Source of the DNA: Streptomyces coeruleorubidus
Lineage (GTDB): Bacteria; Actinomycetota; Actinomycetes; Streptomycetales; Streptomycetaceae
DNA: 64,000 bases
Direction of reading: 5' to 3'
Assembly: GCF_028885415.1 (NCBI RefSeq)
Contig: NZ_CP118527.1
Span: forward strand, 1,488,001-1,552,000
In this document: positions 34,212-44,103 of the stretch, in pieces
Layout: the number at the start of each line of letters is the position of its first letter
How positions within the stretch are numbered: position 1 is the first letter of the stretch
The notes under the pieces: generated by a model
Databases searched by the model: none
What the model was told of the DNA's origin: nothing
What the model saw: the letters and a program-made list of their open reading frames with translations, nothing else
Made by a program: the position numbers and the translations under genes

Positions 34212-35246
34212 GTGAGCGACCGGCACCAGCACTCCCACCCTCACGACCGGGGGCACCGGCACGGCCTCCGGCACCGCCTCTCCCACCTCCTCACGCCGCA
34301 CTCCCACGAGACGGCCGACAAGGTCGACCCCGCACTGGAGTCCTCGGCCCGCGGGATGCGGGCGCTGTGGGTCTCGCTCGCGGTGCTCGGCGTGACGGCG
34401 CTGGCTCAGGCGGTCGTGGTGGCCGTCTCCGGCTCGGTGGCGCTGCTCGGGGACACCGTGCACAACGCCGCGGACGCGCTCACCGCCGTACCCCTCGGCA
34501 TCGCCTTCGTACTGGGCCGGCGCGCGGCCACCCGGCGCTTCACCTACGGCTACGGGCGGGCCGAGGACCTGGCGGGCCTGGTGATCGTGCTGACGATCGC
34601 CGCGTCGGCGGCCTTCGCCGGCTGGACGGCGATCGACCGCCTCCTCGACCCGCGCCCGGTCCAGCACGTCCCGGCGGTCGCCGTGGCCGCCCTCGTCGGG
34701 TTCGCGGGCAACGAGTGGGTGGCCCGCTACCGCATTCGCGTCGGCCGTGCGATCGGCTCGGCCGCGCTGGTCGCCGACGGACTGCACGCCCGCACCGACG
34801 GTTTCACCTCGCTGGCCGTGCTGCTGGGTGCCGGCGGATCGGCCCTGGGCTGGCAACTGGCCGACCCGATCGTCGGGCTGGCGATCACGGCGGCGATCGC
34901 GCTGGTACTGCGGGACGCCGCGCGGGAGGTGTTCCGCCGGGTGATGGACGCGGTCGACCCGGCCCTGGTGGACCGGGCCGAGCGGGCGCTCACCGAGGTC
35001 GCCGGGGTGCGCGGGGTCGGCGAGCTGCGGCTGCGCTGGATCGGTCACCGGCTGCGCGCCGAGGTCGCGGTCGTGGTGGACGGTGACGTGACCGTACGCC
35101 AGGCCCACCGCATCGCCGTCGACGCCGAGCACGCCCTGCTGCACGCCGTGCCCCGCCTCACCGCGGCCCTGGTCCACGCCGACCCGGAACCGGCCCCAGG
35201 CGAGGCCGACCCGCATCTGCCGCTGGCCCACCACGCGGTGACATAG
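34212..35246 (+). CDS. Cation diffusion facilitator metal exporter
   Basis: The 344-residue CDF protein begins with a His-rich segment (HQHSHPHDRGHRHG) and six hydrophobic helices. The metal-site motifs are HNAADAL in helix 2 and HARTDGF in helix 5, with His/Asp ligands as in zinc exporters. A cytoplasmic C-terminal ferredoxin-like domain follows. GTG 34212 has AAGGGGA upstream; ATG 34167 in the same frame is the alternative. It is probably controlled by the divergent ArsR. Confidence 0.88.
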   Translation: MSDRHQHSHPHDRGHRHGLRHRLSHLLTPHSHETADKVDPALESSARGMRALWVSLAVLGVTALAQAVVVAVSGSVALLGDTVHNAADALTAVPLGIAFVLGRRAATRRFTYGYGRAEDLAGLVIVLTIAASAAFAGWTAIDRLLDPRPVQHVPAVAVAALVGFAGNEWVARYRIRVGRAIGSAALVADGLHARTDGFTSLAVLLGAGGSALGWQLADPIVGLAITAAIALVLRDAAREVFRRVMDAVDPALVDRAERALTEVAGVRGVGELRLRWIGHRLRAEVAVVVDGDVTVRQAHRIAVDAEHALLHAVPRLTAALVHADPEPAPGEADPHLPLAHHAVT

Positions 35247-35253
35247 GCCCCCC

Positions 35254-35811
35254 TCAGGCGACCCCGAGCCCCTCCAGCACCACCGCGCCCGGCAGTTCCG
35301 CGAACGCCTTGCCCGGCACCAGCAGCTTGCCGCGCCGCCGGCCGCTGCCGACCAGCAGGTACGGCAGGTCGACGACGGCCGCGTCCACCAGCACGGGCCA
35401 GCCGCCGGGCAGTCCGAGCGGGGTGATGCCGCCGTACTCCATGCCGGTCTCCCCGGTCGCCGTGTCCATCGCGGCGAACGAGGCCTTGCGGGCGCCGAGT
35501 TGGCGGCGCACGACGCCGTTGACGTCGACCCGGGTGGTGGACAGCACCACGCACCCGGCGAGCGTGGACTCGCCGCCACGCTTGCCCGCGACGACCACGC
35601 AGTTCGCGGACTGTTCCAGCAGCTCCCGCCCGTAGTGCTCCACGAAGACGGCCGTGTCGGCCCACTCCGGGTCGGTGTCGACGTAGAGGATCTGGTCGGC
35701 GGGGACGCTGCCGCGCCAGTGGCGTACGGCGTCGGCGACCGGGCCGGTGAGCTCGTCGAGGCAGGCCGGGGCCGGACGGGCGTCGTCGAAGTGTCCGATG
35801 GGAGCGCGCAT
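35254..35811 (-). CDS. YbaK/ProX-type aminoacyl-tRNA deacylase domain protein
   Basis: The 185-residue protein has the YbaK fold pattern: SANCVVVAGKRGG, the conserved Lys in RKASFAAMDTATGETG, GGITPLGLPGGWPVLVD and LLVGSGRRRGKLLV. Such proteins hydrolyse mischarged tRNAs. It converges on the CDF gene and is preceded by the XRE-cupin gene. The amino acid specificity is not predictable. Confidence 0.88.
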   Translation of the reverse strand: MRAPIGHFDDARPAPACLDELTGPVADAVRHWRGSVPADQILYVDTDPEWADTAVFVEHYGRELLEQSANCVVVAGKRGGESTLAGCVVLSTTRVDVNGVVRRQLGARKASFAAMDTATGETGMEYGGITPLGLPGGWPVLVDAAVVDLPYLLVGSGRRRGKLLVPGKAFAELPGAVVLEGLGVA

Positions 35812-35854
35812 AACGGCACGCTAACAACACCGGACCGCCCTCGGACCGGGCGTC

Positions 35855-36427
35855 TCAGGTCACGGGCGGCACCGAGACGGCCATCATCATCTCCATCGGC
35901 ACGTCGCCGGTGTTGCCGTACGTGTGCGGGAGGTTGGCCTCGAAGGACACGCTCGCGCCGGCGGGGACGCGGTGCTCCACGCCGTCGACGGTGAGCGTCA
36001 GCTCCCCGGCCGTGACGTGGAGCAGCTCCATGGTGCCGGCGGGGTGCGGGTCGGACGGGCTGTTCTCGCCGGGCATCAACCGCCAGTCCCACATCTCCAG
36101 CGGGCCGGGCGCCTCGGTGCCCGCGAGCAGCCGGTTGTAGCTGCCTGCCTCGGTGTGCCACAGCCGTACGGCCTGCTCGGCGGGGACGATGCGGACCCTC
36201 GGGCCCTGCTCGTAGTCGAGGAGGGTGGTGATGCTGACGCCGAGCGCGTCGCCGATCTTGACGACGGTGCCGAGGCTGGGGTTGGTGCGGGCCTGCTCGA
36301 TCTGGATGAGCATGCCGCGGCTGACGCCCGCCCGGGCGGCGAGCACGTCCAGGGTGAAGCCGCGCACCGCGCGCCAGTGCTTGACGCTGCGCGCCAGGGA
36401 CTGGGTCAGCAGATCGAGGTCCGACAC
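35855..36427 (-). CDS. XRE-family regulator with C-terminal cupin
   Basis: The 190-residue protein joins a helix-turn-helix (FTLDVLAARAGVSRGMLIQIEQARTNPSLGTVVKIGDAL) to a small cupin barrel (PHPAGTMELLHVTAGELTLTVDG and PHTYGNTGDVPMEM). This type often regulates small-molecule or amino-acid metabolism by sensing a ligand in the cupin. GTG 36427 has GGACGG before it; a TTG 33 bases upstream is possible. The target is probably a neighbour, perhaps the YbaK gene 43 bases downstream. Confidence 0.85.
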   Translation of the reverse strand: MSDLDLLTQSLARSVKHWRAVRGFTLDVLAARAGVSRGMLIQIEQARTNPSLGTVVKIGDALGVSITTLLDYEQGPRVRIVPAEQAVRLWHTEAGSYNRLLAGTEAPGPLEMWDWRLMPGENSPSDPHPAGTMELLHVTAGELTLTVDGVEHRVPAGASVSFEANLPHTYGNTGDVPMEMMMAVSVPPVT

Positions 36428-36527
36428 ATTCCGTCCAATATTCTGCACGCCGTAGCGCAACTGGCTGCACTATGGCGTAGTTGACCTGAGCGTTCACTGA
36501 ACTGTACTGCGCGGCTCGTCGCCGGGT

Positions 36528-37292
36528 TCAGGACTCCGGTTCCAGCTCGGCGAGTCCGGCCGCCGTCTCCTCGTCCAGGTCCGACAGGGCGCACAGCTGC
36601 TCGGGCGTGACGCCCTGCGGTATCGGCACCGGCGGCGGGGTGCGCAGGGGCGGCTGCCAGCCACCGGCCGGTGTCCAGCGCCGTACGACGCGCGCCGGCG
36701 CACCCGCCACCACGGCGTGGTCGGGCACCGCGCCCCGGACGACCGCGCCCGCGGCCACCACCACGTTCCGCCCGATCCGGGCACCCGGCAGGATCACAGC
36801 GCCCGTGCCGATCCAGCAGCCGGGCCCGATCTCCACCGGCTCCATCCGCGGCCACTGCTTGCCGATCGGCTCGTGGGGATCGTCGTAGGAGTGGTTCGTG
36901 GACGTGACGTAGACGTACGGACCGAAGTAGCAGTCGCTGCCGATGGCGACCGTCGTGTCCGCGATGACGTGACTGCCGCGGCCCAGGACGACGCCGTCGC
37001 CGATGCGCAGGATCGGGTCCGGGCCGAGGTCGAGGTCGGGCATCAGGCCCGCGGTGAGGGTGACCTGCTCGCCGATGATGCAGTGGGCGCCCACGTGGAT
37101 CCAGGGTTCGCCGAAGACCGTGCCGAGCGGGAAGGCGAGTCTGGTACCTGTTCCCATCGCGCCGAATCGGTAGCGCCCGGGATGTTCGGCGGTCACGGAA
37201 CCCGTGCGCTGCACCCAGGCCCAGCCCGCGTGGACGGCGCGCTGCGCGAGGCCGCGCCACCAGGATGAGAACGTGTTCTTGCGCTTCGGCAC
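36528..37292 (-). CDS. Hexapeptide-repeat acyltransferase
   Basis: The 254-residue protein has left-handed beta-helix repeats (IGDGVVLGRGSHV, IGSDCYFGPYVYV, IGPGCWIGTGAVI) and the catalytic-type His in NHSYDDPHEPIG, as in maltose/galactoside O-acetyltransferases. It ends VVAGAPARVVRRW plus an acidic tail. It would acetylate a sugar or polymer. GTG 37292 starts it. It is divergent from the gamma-carbonic-anhydrase-like gene, which has the same fold. Confidence 0.85.
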   Translation of the reverse strand: MPKRKNTFSSWWRGLAQRAVHAGWAWVQRTGSVTAEHPGRYRFGAMGTGTRLAFPLGTVFGEPWIHVGAHCIIGEQVTLTAGLMPDLDLGPDPILRIGDGVVLGRGSHVIADTTVAIGSDCYFGPYVYVTSTNHSYDDPHEPIGKQWPRMEPVEIGPGCWIGTGAVILPGARIGRNVVVAAGAVVRGAVPDHAVVAGAPARVVRRWTPAGGWQPPLRTPPPVPIPQGVTPEQLCALSDLDEETAAGLAELEPES

Positions 37293-37404
37293 GAGGTCAC
37301 GGTACTCAGCGGTAGCTCACCCCGCGGGGTCGGAGGCCTGTGATCTTCGCCCCATCGAGTGTCGTACGGTTTGCGCGTTGTCTACGACGTTTCTGGAGGC
37401 GGAC

Positions 37405-37932
37405 ATGGGACAGCGGGCGATGATCACGGGTATCGGCGGCAGGGAGCCGCAGGTCGATCCGGAGGCGTTCGTGGCGCCGACGGCTTCGGTGATCGGCGGC
37501 GTGACGCTGGGGGTGGGCGCGAGTGTCTGGTACGGGGCCGTCCTGCGCGGTGACGTCGAGACGATCTCCGTCGGCGCGAGCAGCAACGTCCAGGACAACT
37601 GCACCCTCCATGCCGACCCGGGGTTTCCCGTCACGGTGGGTGAGCGGGTGTCCATCGGGCACAACGCCGTGGTGCACGGGGCGACCGTCGAGGACGACTG
37701 TCTGATCGGTATGGGGGCGACGGTTCTGAACGGGGCGGTGATCGGGGCCGGGTCGCTCGTCGCCGCGCAGGCGCTGGTGCCGCAGGGCATGGTCGTGCCG
37801 CCCGGGTCGCTGGTGGCGGGGGTGCCTGCGAAGGTCCGGCGGGAGCTGTCGGAGGAGGAACGGCAGGGAGTCACCCTCAACGGCACGATGTACGCCGAGC
37901 TGGCGAAGGCGCATCGTGAGGTGCACGCATAG
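37405..37932 (+). CDS. Gamma carbonic anhydrase family protein
   Basis: The 175-residue beta-helix protein carries the gamma-class pattern: GASVWYGAVLRGD, VQDNCTLHADPG, and GHNAVVHGATV, which hold the three His zinc ligands. Members are either carbonic anhydrases or YrdA-like proteins of unclear role. ATG 37405 has TGGAGG upstream. It is divergent from the hexapeptide acyltransferase. Confidence 0.88.
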   Translation: MGQRAMITGIGGREPQVDPEAFVAPTASVIGGVTLGVGASVWYGAVLRGDVETISVGASSNVQDNCTLHADPGFPVTVGERVSIGHNAVVHGATVEDDCLIGMGATVLNGAVIGAGSLVAAQALVPQGMVVPPGSLVAGVPAKVRRELSEEERQGVTLNGTMYAELAKAHREVHA

Positions 37933-37944
37933 CAGAAGGGCGTC

Positions 37945-38568
37945 TCACTCGGCAGCGGTTACAGGCTGGGCCTTCTTCGCCTTGCGCTTGAGGACCAGCA
38001 TCGACGTGAGCCCGACGAGGACCGCCGCCACCAGGCCCAGCCAGGAGAAGCGCTTCAGCCAGGACTCGGCGACGATGCCCACGTAGTAGATGACCGCCGT
38101 CGTGCCGCCTGCCCAGACGATGCCGCCGAGGACGTTGGCGATGAGGAACTTCCAGTACGGCATGCGGAGCACACCGGCGAGGGGGCCCGCGAAGATGCGG
38201 AGGAGGGCGACGAAGCGGCCGAAGAAGACGGCCCACATGCCCCACTTCTCGAAGGAGCGCTCGGCGGTGGCGATGTGGCCCTCGCTGAAGTGCTTGGGGA
38301 ACTTCTTGCCGAGCCAGGCCAGCAGGGGGCGGCCGCCCTTGCGGCCGATGGCGTAGCCGATGGAGTCGCCGATGATCGCGCCGGCCGTGGCGCTGGCGCC
38401 GAGGACGACGGGGTCGATGGCACCGTGCTGGGAGGCCAGCAGCGCGGAGGAGACCAGGATGATCTCGCCCGGCAGCGGGATGCCCAGGCTTTCCAGGCCG
38501 ATGACCAGTCCCACCAGTGCGTAGACGGCGACCGCGGGTACGGTCTCGAGCCACTCCTGGACGTGCAA
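37945..38568 (-). CDS. DedA-family membrane protein
   Basis: The 207-residue protein has the DedA/VTT core: GIPLPGEIILVSSALLAS, GASATAGAIIGDSIGYAIGRKGG and FFGRFVALLRIFAGPLAGV (the F/Y-G-R-x3-P/R-x-R region), with about five hydrophobic stretches. The family is linked to lipid-carrier flipping and membrane homeostasis. The start is TTG 38568 with AAAGGA upstream. A 12-base gap separates its stop from the convergent carbonic-anhydrase-like gene. Confidence 0.87.
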   Translation of the reverse strand: MHVQEWLETVPAVAVYALVGLVIGLESLGIPLPGEIILVSSALLASQHGAIDPVVLGASATAGAIIGDSIGYAIGRKGGRPLLAWLGKKFPKHFSEGHIATAERSFEKWGMWAVFFGRFVALLRIFAGPLAGVLRMPYWKFLIANVLGGIVWAGGTTAVIYYVGIVAESWLKRFSWLGLVAAVLVGLTSMLVLKRKAKKAQPVTAAE

Positions 38569-38639
38569 CGCCGGATCCTTTCCCTGTGCTTCCCTGCGTG
38601 CACGGGAAGCCTACCGGGTGACAAGACGTCCCCTGCGAA

Positions 38640-41027
38640 TCAGGCGTTCCAGTTCCACTCGGCGACCTCGGGCAGGTCGGTGCCGTGCTCACGGATCCAG
38701 GCGTGGTGGCGGGTGCGGGCGTCGGCCATGCGCTGGCGTACGGCCGTGGCGCGCACCGCGAGACCCGGGACGCGGTCGATGACGTCCATGACGAGGCGAT
38801 AGCGGTCGAGGTCGTTGCGGACGACCATGTCGAAGGGCGTGGTGGTGGTGCCGGCCTCCTTGTAGCCGCGCACGTGCAGGTGCTGGTGGCCGGTGCGGCG
38901 GTAGGCCAGGCGGTGGATCAGCCACGGGTAGCCGTGGTAGGCGAAGATCACCGGCTTGTCGGTGGTGAAGAGGCCGTCGTACTCGAAGTCGTTCATGCCG
39001 TGCGGATGTTCCTCGCGGGGCAGCAACCGGGCGAGGTCGACGACGTTCACCACGCGGACCGACAGGTCGGGCAGGTGCCGGCGCAGCAGGTGCGCGGCGG
39101 CCAGGGTCTCCTGGGTGGGGACGTCCCCGGCGCAGGCCAGCACCACGTCGGGTTCGCGGGAGCCGTCCTCGGTGCCGGCCCACTCCCAGATGCCGGCGCC
39201 GCGGGCGCAGTGGACCCGGGCCTCGTCCATCGACAGCCAGTCGAAGCAGGGCTGCTTGCCGGCCACGACGACGTTGACGTAGTCGCGGCTGCGCAGGGCG
39301 TGGTCGGCGACGGACAGCAGGGTGTTGGCGTCCGGCGGGAGGTAGACCCGGACGACCTCGGGGCTCTTGTTGAGGACGTGGTCGACGAAGCCGGGGTCCT
39401 GGTGGGAGAAGCCGTTGTGGTCCTGCCGCCACACGTGTGAGGTCAGCAGATAGTTGAGGGAGGCGATGGGGGCGCGCCACGGCAGCCGCCGGGAGGTGCG
39501 CAGCCATTTGATGTGCTGGTTGACCATCGAGTCGACGATGTGCACGAACGCCTCGTAGCAGGAGAACAGCCCGTGCCGGCCGGTGAGCAGATAGCCCTCC
39601 AGCCAGCCTTGGCAGAGGTGTTCGGAGAGGACCTCCATCACCCGGCCGTGCCGGTCGAGGTGCTCGTCGACGTCGAGGGTCTCGGCCTGCCAGGCCTTGC
39701 CGCTGGCGTCGAAGACGGCCTGGAGCCGGTTGGAGGCGGTCTCGTCCGGGCCGACCAGGCGGAAGTCGCGACGCCCGGCGGTGTCCCGCATGACCTGGGC
39801 CAGGAGGTCGCCGAGGACGCGCGTGGGCTCGTGCAGGGTCGTGCCCGGCTTGTCGACGGGGACGGCGAAGTCGTCCAGGGACGGGACCGGCAGGTCGCGG
39901 ACGAGCAGCCCGCCGTTGGCGTACGGGGTGGCGCCGAGCCGCCTGCTGCCCTCGGGGACGCAGGCGAGGACGTCCGCGACCGGCCGGCCCTCGGTGTCGA
40001 ACAGCTCCTCGGGCCGGTAGGAGCGCAGCCAGGCCTCCAGTTGCCGCAGGTGTTCCGGGTTGTCGTGGACGCCGGCCAGCGGCACCTGGTGGGAGCGCCA
40101 GGTGCCCTCGACCGGCTCGCCGTCGACCTCGGCCGGGCCGGTCCAGCCCTTCGGGGTGCGCAGCACGATCACCGGCCAGTGCGGGCGCTCGGTCACGCCC
40201 TCCTCGCGGGCGGCGCGCTGGGCCTCGGCGATGCGATCGAGGGCGGTGTCCATCGCCTGGGCCATCGCGCGGTGGACGACGGCGGGGTCGTCGCCGACGA
40301 CGTGGATCGGCTCGTGGCCGTAGCCGCGCAGGAGCGCGTCGAGCTCGTCCTCCGGGAGGCGGGCGAGCACGGTCGGGTTGGCGATCTTGTAGCCGTTGAG
40401 GTGCAGGATCGGCAGGACGGCACCGTCGTGGACGGGGTCGAGGAACTTGTTGGCGTGCCAGGAGCCGGCCAGCGGGCCGGTCTCGGCCTCGCCGTCGCCG
40501 ATCACGCAGGCGACCAGCAGGCCGGGGTGGTCGAGGGCGGCGCCGTAGGCGTGGGCGAGGGAGTAGCCGAGTTCGCCGCCCTCGTGGATCGAGCCGGGCA
40601 CCTCCGGGGCGACATGGCTGGGCACGCCTCCGGGGAACGAGAACTGCCGCAGCAGCAGCTCCATGCCCTGCGCGTCCCGCGTCACGTCCGGGTACTTCTC
40701 GCTGTAGCTGCCCTCCAGCCAGGAGTTGGCCAGCACCGACGGGCCGCCGTGGCCCGGGCCCCAGATGCACAGGGCGTCCAGCCCGCGGTTCTTGATCACC
40801 CGGTTGAGGTGGGTGTGGACGAGGTTGAGCCCGGGCGAGGTGCCCCAGTGGCCCAGCAGCCGCGGCTTGATGTGCTCGGGCCGCAGCGGCTCGGTCAGCA
40901 GGGGGTTCGCCAGCAGGTAGATCTGTCCGGCCGCCAGGTAGTTGGCGGCCCGCCAGTGGGCGTCCAGCGTGCGCAGTTCCTCGTCGGTCGGTTGCGTGCC
41001 GGTGTCCAGGCGCGGGGCCTCGGGCAT
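38640..41027 (-). CDS. xfp: Phosphoketolase
   Basis: The 795-residue thiamine-diphosphate enzyme splits xylulose-5-phosphate (and possibly fructose-6-phosphate) into acetyl phosphate and an aldose phosphate. Motifs are [36 protein letters not shown], the TPP-binding [19 protein letters not shown] and [11 protein letters not shown], and near the C-terminus [16 protein letters not shown]. Length is normal for the family. It is separated from the DedA gene by 71 bases. No acetate kinase is adjacent. Confidence 0.93.
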   Translation of the reverse strand: MPEAPRLDTGTQPTDEELRTLDAHWRAANYLAAGQIYLLANPLLTEPLRPEHIKPRLLGHWGTSPGLNLVHTHLNRVIKNRGLDALCIWGPGHGGPSVLANSWLEGSYSEKYPDVTRDAQGMELLLRQFSFPGGVPSHVAPEVPGSIHEGGELGYSLAHAYGAALDHPGLLVACVIGDGEAETGPLAGSWHANKFLDPVHDGAVLPILHLNGYKIANPTVLARLPEDELDALLRGYGHEPIHVVGDDPAVVHRAMAQAMDTALDRIAEAQRAAREEGVTERPHWPVIVLRTPKGWTGPAEVDGEPVEGTWRSHQVPLAGVHDNPEHLRQLEAWLRSYRPEELFDTEGRPVADVLACVPEGSRRLGATPYANGGLLVRDLPVPSLDDFAVPVDKPGTTLHEPTRVLGDLLAQVMRDTAGRRDFRLVGPDETASNRLQAVFDASGKAWQAETLDVDEHLDRHGRVMEVLSEHLCQGWLEGYLLTGRHGLFSCYEAFVHIVDSMVNQHIKWLRTSRRLPWRAPIASLNYLLTSHVWRQDHNGFSHQDPGFVDHVLNKSPEVVRVYLPPDANTLLSVADHALRSRDYVNVVVAGKQPCFDWLSMDEARVHCARGAGIWEWAGTEDGSREPDVVLACAGDVPTQETLAAAHLLRRHLPDLSVRVVNVVDLARLLPREEHPHGMNDFEYDGLFTTDKPVIFAYHGYPWLIHRLAYRRTGHQHLHVRGYKEAGTTTTPFDMVVRNDLDRYRLVMDVIDRVPGLAVRATAVRQRMADARTRHHAWIREHGTDLPEVAEWNWNA

Positions 41028-41179
41028 GAGTGACTCCCTGGGTTCTGCGACGGCCTCAGGAGGAGTACCAGTCTGTTCCGGTTCGATGCCCGGCGCCTGT
41101 CGGCCATGTGCCGCCCGCTGTGCGGTACGCGCCGCGTCATCCGCCCACCCGTACGCTCGTCCGCAGTCGCGGATCCCGT

Positions 41180-41523
41180 GACGACGCCCCGATCCACAGG
41201 GTGCGCGAGCCGGTACCCGGCCAGCACGCGGACCGGCTGGTCGAGCGGGAGGTCCGGGGAGGGGCCCGCGTACACCTGGGGCACGTCCACGCCGTGGCGC
41301 GGGCCGGTGTTGCGGACCGTGATGGCGACGTGCGGCCGGCGGCCGTCCAGCGCGCGTCCGGCTCCGCGTAGGCGAAGGACGTGTAGGACGGTCCGTGGCC
41401 GAAGGGGAACAGCGGTCGTACGTCCTCGGCGTCGTACCAGCGGTGGCCGACGTGGATGCCCTCCGTGTACTCCTCGAGACGCGGGGCGGACCGCCGGGAG
41501 AATCGGGGGACGGTGTCGGTCAT
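41180..41523 (-). pseudogene. C-terminal remnant of a GH3 beta-glucosidase
   Basis: From ATG 41523 the frame gives [19 protein letters not shown] then [16 protein letters not shown], a typical end of the GH3 C-terminal domain. The following fibronectin-like domain ([20 protein letters not shown], then [15 protein letters not shown]) is in a different frame. Only about 110 of the usual 700-800 residues remain, and they are split by a frameshift near 41340. No catalytic part is present. Confidence 0.72.
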
Positions 41524-41886
41524 GCGACGCACTGTGCCCAGGCCGGTCTGACACCTCGTCGGACACCACCGACGGACCGCCTGAACCACTCGCCGGGGAT
41601 CGGGGTGGGCCACTCGATCGAGTGACACGACGGGGGGCGTCGCGTGTGACGGCGGGGGCCGGGGGCGGTTTCAGGAACGACTCGGGGAGACCGGGCCGGC
41701 CTCGGAAACGGCCCCGGCCGACCGGGCCAGTGACGCCGGAAGGCCGACCCCGGGAACGGGCTTGGGGCCCCGCCGGTGACATTGGAGGAGCCCCGTCCTC
41801 GGGACCTGGGCGACGTGGCCCTGCGGACGCCCGGAGACCCGCCCCGGGATGGGGGCGGCATGACCCGGCGAGGCCGAACGCCCGGT
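41524..41886. other. Intergenic stretch with no recognised gene
   Basis: These 363 bases between the GH3 remnant and the lectin gene are GC-rich. Frames are open on both strands but match nothing I know. A GGCCGG/CCGGCC hairpin around 41692-41722 could end transcription of the leftward lectin gene. Confidence 0.4.
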
Positions 41887-43761
41887 CTACCGGAGTGCGG
41901 AGTGGGGCGTCGTCGTCACGGCCGTGGTCACGGTGGCCGGCGCCGAAACGAGGGCGTCGGCGCGGGTCGCCGGACCGAGTACGTCGGTGTCGGGCGCGCC
42001 GGTGTCGCCGGGGCCCCCTCCCGGTTCCGCTGCGTCGCAGCAGTCCGCCTGGGCGAACCGCGTCTCGTACCGCTCCTGCGGCAGGTCCCCGGACTTGCTC
42101 TGCGGAGGCTCGGGCCGATGCACGGGCGGGGCGTCGTCGTACGACTCCTCCTCCCGGCGGCTCTCCTTCTGGCCGCTTTCCTTCTGACGGCTCCCCCGGG
42201 GCGTGTCCTGGCTCCGCCGCTCCCCCGGCTTCTCAGCGTCGCCGCCGGGAGCAGCCTCCGGTTCCAGCGCCCATCGCTGCGCCTCGGACCCGTCACGCCC
42301 GGCGACGATCACGTTCCGGCCCTTGCCATGGGAGACGGCCAGCCCCTTGCCGCCGCGCGGCAGGAGTTCGCCGCGCACGGTCAGGTCGTAGCGCACCACT
42401 CCGGCGTGCACGAGGCAGCCGGTCAGGACGACCGAGCCCTCGGCGGTGTCGGAGCCGAGGCAGAGGGTGGGGTCGGCGGCGCTGCGCAGCATGCCGTCGT
42501 CGTGGTACGACCACTGGAGGGACCCGGTGGCGGAGCAGGAGTTCAGCACGGCGCGGGCGTCGGCCCGGGCCCGGCCGCCCCGGACGTCGAGGCACAGGCC
42601 GGCGTCGAGGTTGCGCAGCCGTCCGCGGGCCACTTCGGCGGGGTGACCCGCGGACGCGGCCGACGGGAGGCCGGCCGAGGACCTTCCCGCGGAATCCGGG
42701 GCGACGGAGTGGCCGCTGACCGCTCCCCAGGTGGCCTGGGGAGCGACGGCGCCGCCCTCCTCCGTCCAGCCCCTGACGGCCAGCACTGTCGCGAGCAGCA
42801 CGAGGGAGGTCACCCCGACCGCGGCGGCCAGCGCCTTCGAGCGTCTCCTCGACGGCCCGAGCCGGCCGCCCGCCGGCAGGGCATGGGCCCGGAGCCGGTG
42901 TCGGCCACCGGCCGGGACCGCGGGCAGGACGCCCCGGCCCCCGTCGCGGCCCGGCCGTGATGCGAGGTAGCGGCGGGCGCCCCAGCCGAGCACGGTCTCG
43001 ACGAGCAGGTCCTCCAACCCGCCCTCGAAATGGCTGAGTTGTTCGGCGGCATGCCGGCAGTAGCGGCAAGCCATCAGATGCCGTTGCACATCCGGCAGCA
43101 GGGACCCGCCACGGCGCATCGGAACGTCCAGCAGACGGTTGTAGAAGCGGCATTCCCGCGTCGGCGCGAGTTCCCGGTGGGCCCGGACGCAACCCGCCCG
43201 GAATTGCTCGCGCGCCTGCTCCAGCGCGGTCGATGCGGTACGGACGTCCACTCCCAGCAGACCGGCTGGTACGGATATGGGCTCGGCCTCGACCTCCGTG
43301 TGCCAGAGAAGGCATTGGGAAGCCCCCGGAAGGGCCCGGAATGCGCGCTCGGCGAGCCGTCGCCTTTCGGCTGTCACGGACCGCGCGGCACGCAGACCGC
43401 GAGCGCCGACGGGTTTGCGGAGTTCCGGCAGTACTCTGGAAATGCCGTCGTCGGCGGCCCACTCCCCGACCGTGTCCCGCACGGCCGCGAGCAGCCGCGG
43501 GCGCAGGGCGCCGCCGCCCGGCCGGGCGAGTTCCCGGCGGAACGCGGCGGCGGCGGCCATCGACGCCGAGTCCTGCGAGGAGGCCAGGCAGATCACGGCG
43601 TACTCGTACACCGCCCGCCAGTGCCGGGCCAGCAACAGCGCGGCGGCGCGCGGGCCTTCACCGGTATCACCGACCCGGGCGAGGAGATTGCGATCGGAAT
43701 CCGCGGGACCCGCTCCGGGGCGCGGCGGGTACGGCGGGCGTGGGGGGTGAGGGGATTGCAC
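41887..43761 (-). CDS. Sigma-like / zinc-finger membrane protein with ricin-B lectin domain
   Basis: This 624-residue protein is a chain of unrelated parts. Residues about 22-200 resemble an ECF-sigma core (RNLLARVGDT...HWRAVYEYAVICLAS, then the region-4-like QCLLWHTEVEAE...GLLGVDVRTASTALEQAREQF). Residues 228-235 (HLMACRYC) look like an anti-sigma zinc finger. A single transmembrane helix follows at about 309-329. Outside would lie a ricin-type trefoil (about 375-510: LDAGLCLDVRGG, QWSYHDDGMLR, LCLGSD) and a charged, disordered tail. It could link binding of a glycan outside to gene control inside, but sigma activity is unproven. GTG 43761 is the start. Confidence 0.7.
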   Translation of the reverse strand: MQSPHPPRPPYPPRPGAGPADSDRNLLARVGDTGEGPRAAALLLARHWRAVYEYAVICLASSQDSASMAAAAAFRRELARPGGGALRPRLLAAVRDTVGEWAADDGISRVLPELRKPVGARGLRAARSVTAERRRLAERAFRALPGASQCLLWHTEVEAEPISVPAGLLGVDVRTASTALEQAREQFRAGCVRAHRELAPTRECRFYNRLLDVPMRRGGSLLPDVQRHLMACRYCRHAAEQLSHFEGGLEDLLVETVLGWGARRYLASRPGRDGGRGVLPAVPAGGRHRLRAHALPAGGRLGPSRRRSKALAAAVGVTSLVLLATVLAVRGWTEEGGAVAPQATWGAVSGHSVAPDSAGRSSAGLPSAASAGHPAEVARGRLRNLDAGLCLDVRGGRARADARAVLNSCSATGSLQWSYHDDGMLRSAADPTLCLGSDTAEGSVVLTGCLVHAGVVRYDLTVRGELLPRGGKGLAVSHGKGRNVIVAGRDGSEAQRWALEPEAAPGGDAEKPGERRSQDTPRGSRQKESGQKESRREEESYDDAPPVHRPEPPQSKSGDLPQERYETRFAQADCCDAAEPGGGPGDTGAPDTDVLGPATRADALVSAPATVTTAVTTTPHSALR

Positions 43762-44103
43762 TGAACCATTTCCTTCCAGCCGCAGGACGGCAGGCGAATT
43801 GCGCGTCCGTCGGAAAGCAGGTGCGTGATTGGTGCATACCTATGCCGCGTCAGCTGCGGGCTTGGCTGTGAGGTGGCTCACTTTCGCACACGCGACTCAC
43901 AGGTAACAAGGAGTTCGATGGCCCAGGTTCAGAACGAGGGGAATTCAGATGTGTTACCGGCGGTATTCGCACCGGTTTTCGAGAACCACTGCCGCGATCG
44001 TCCTCAAGTTGTGCGCAGTCAAAGACGGTTGGTCCACGAAATCTCCAACTCCACAGCCCGCTCCCATGTGGCTCTCGGCGCGCTCTCATCTGCGCCCGCC
44101 AGC
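43762..44103 (+). other. Leader region of galU with a possible in-frame N-terminal extension
   Basis: The 342 bases between the lectin start and the usual galU start are AT-richer than the neighbours. They contain AAGGAG followed five bases later by ATG 43918, whose frame stays open for 62 codons (MAQVQNEGNSDVLPAVF...) straight into GalU. Codon 13 (43954-43956) is TTA. The peptide is not recognised. It may be a real extension, a regulatory leader or chance. Confidence 0.4.
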
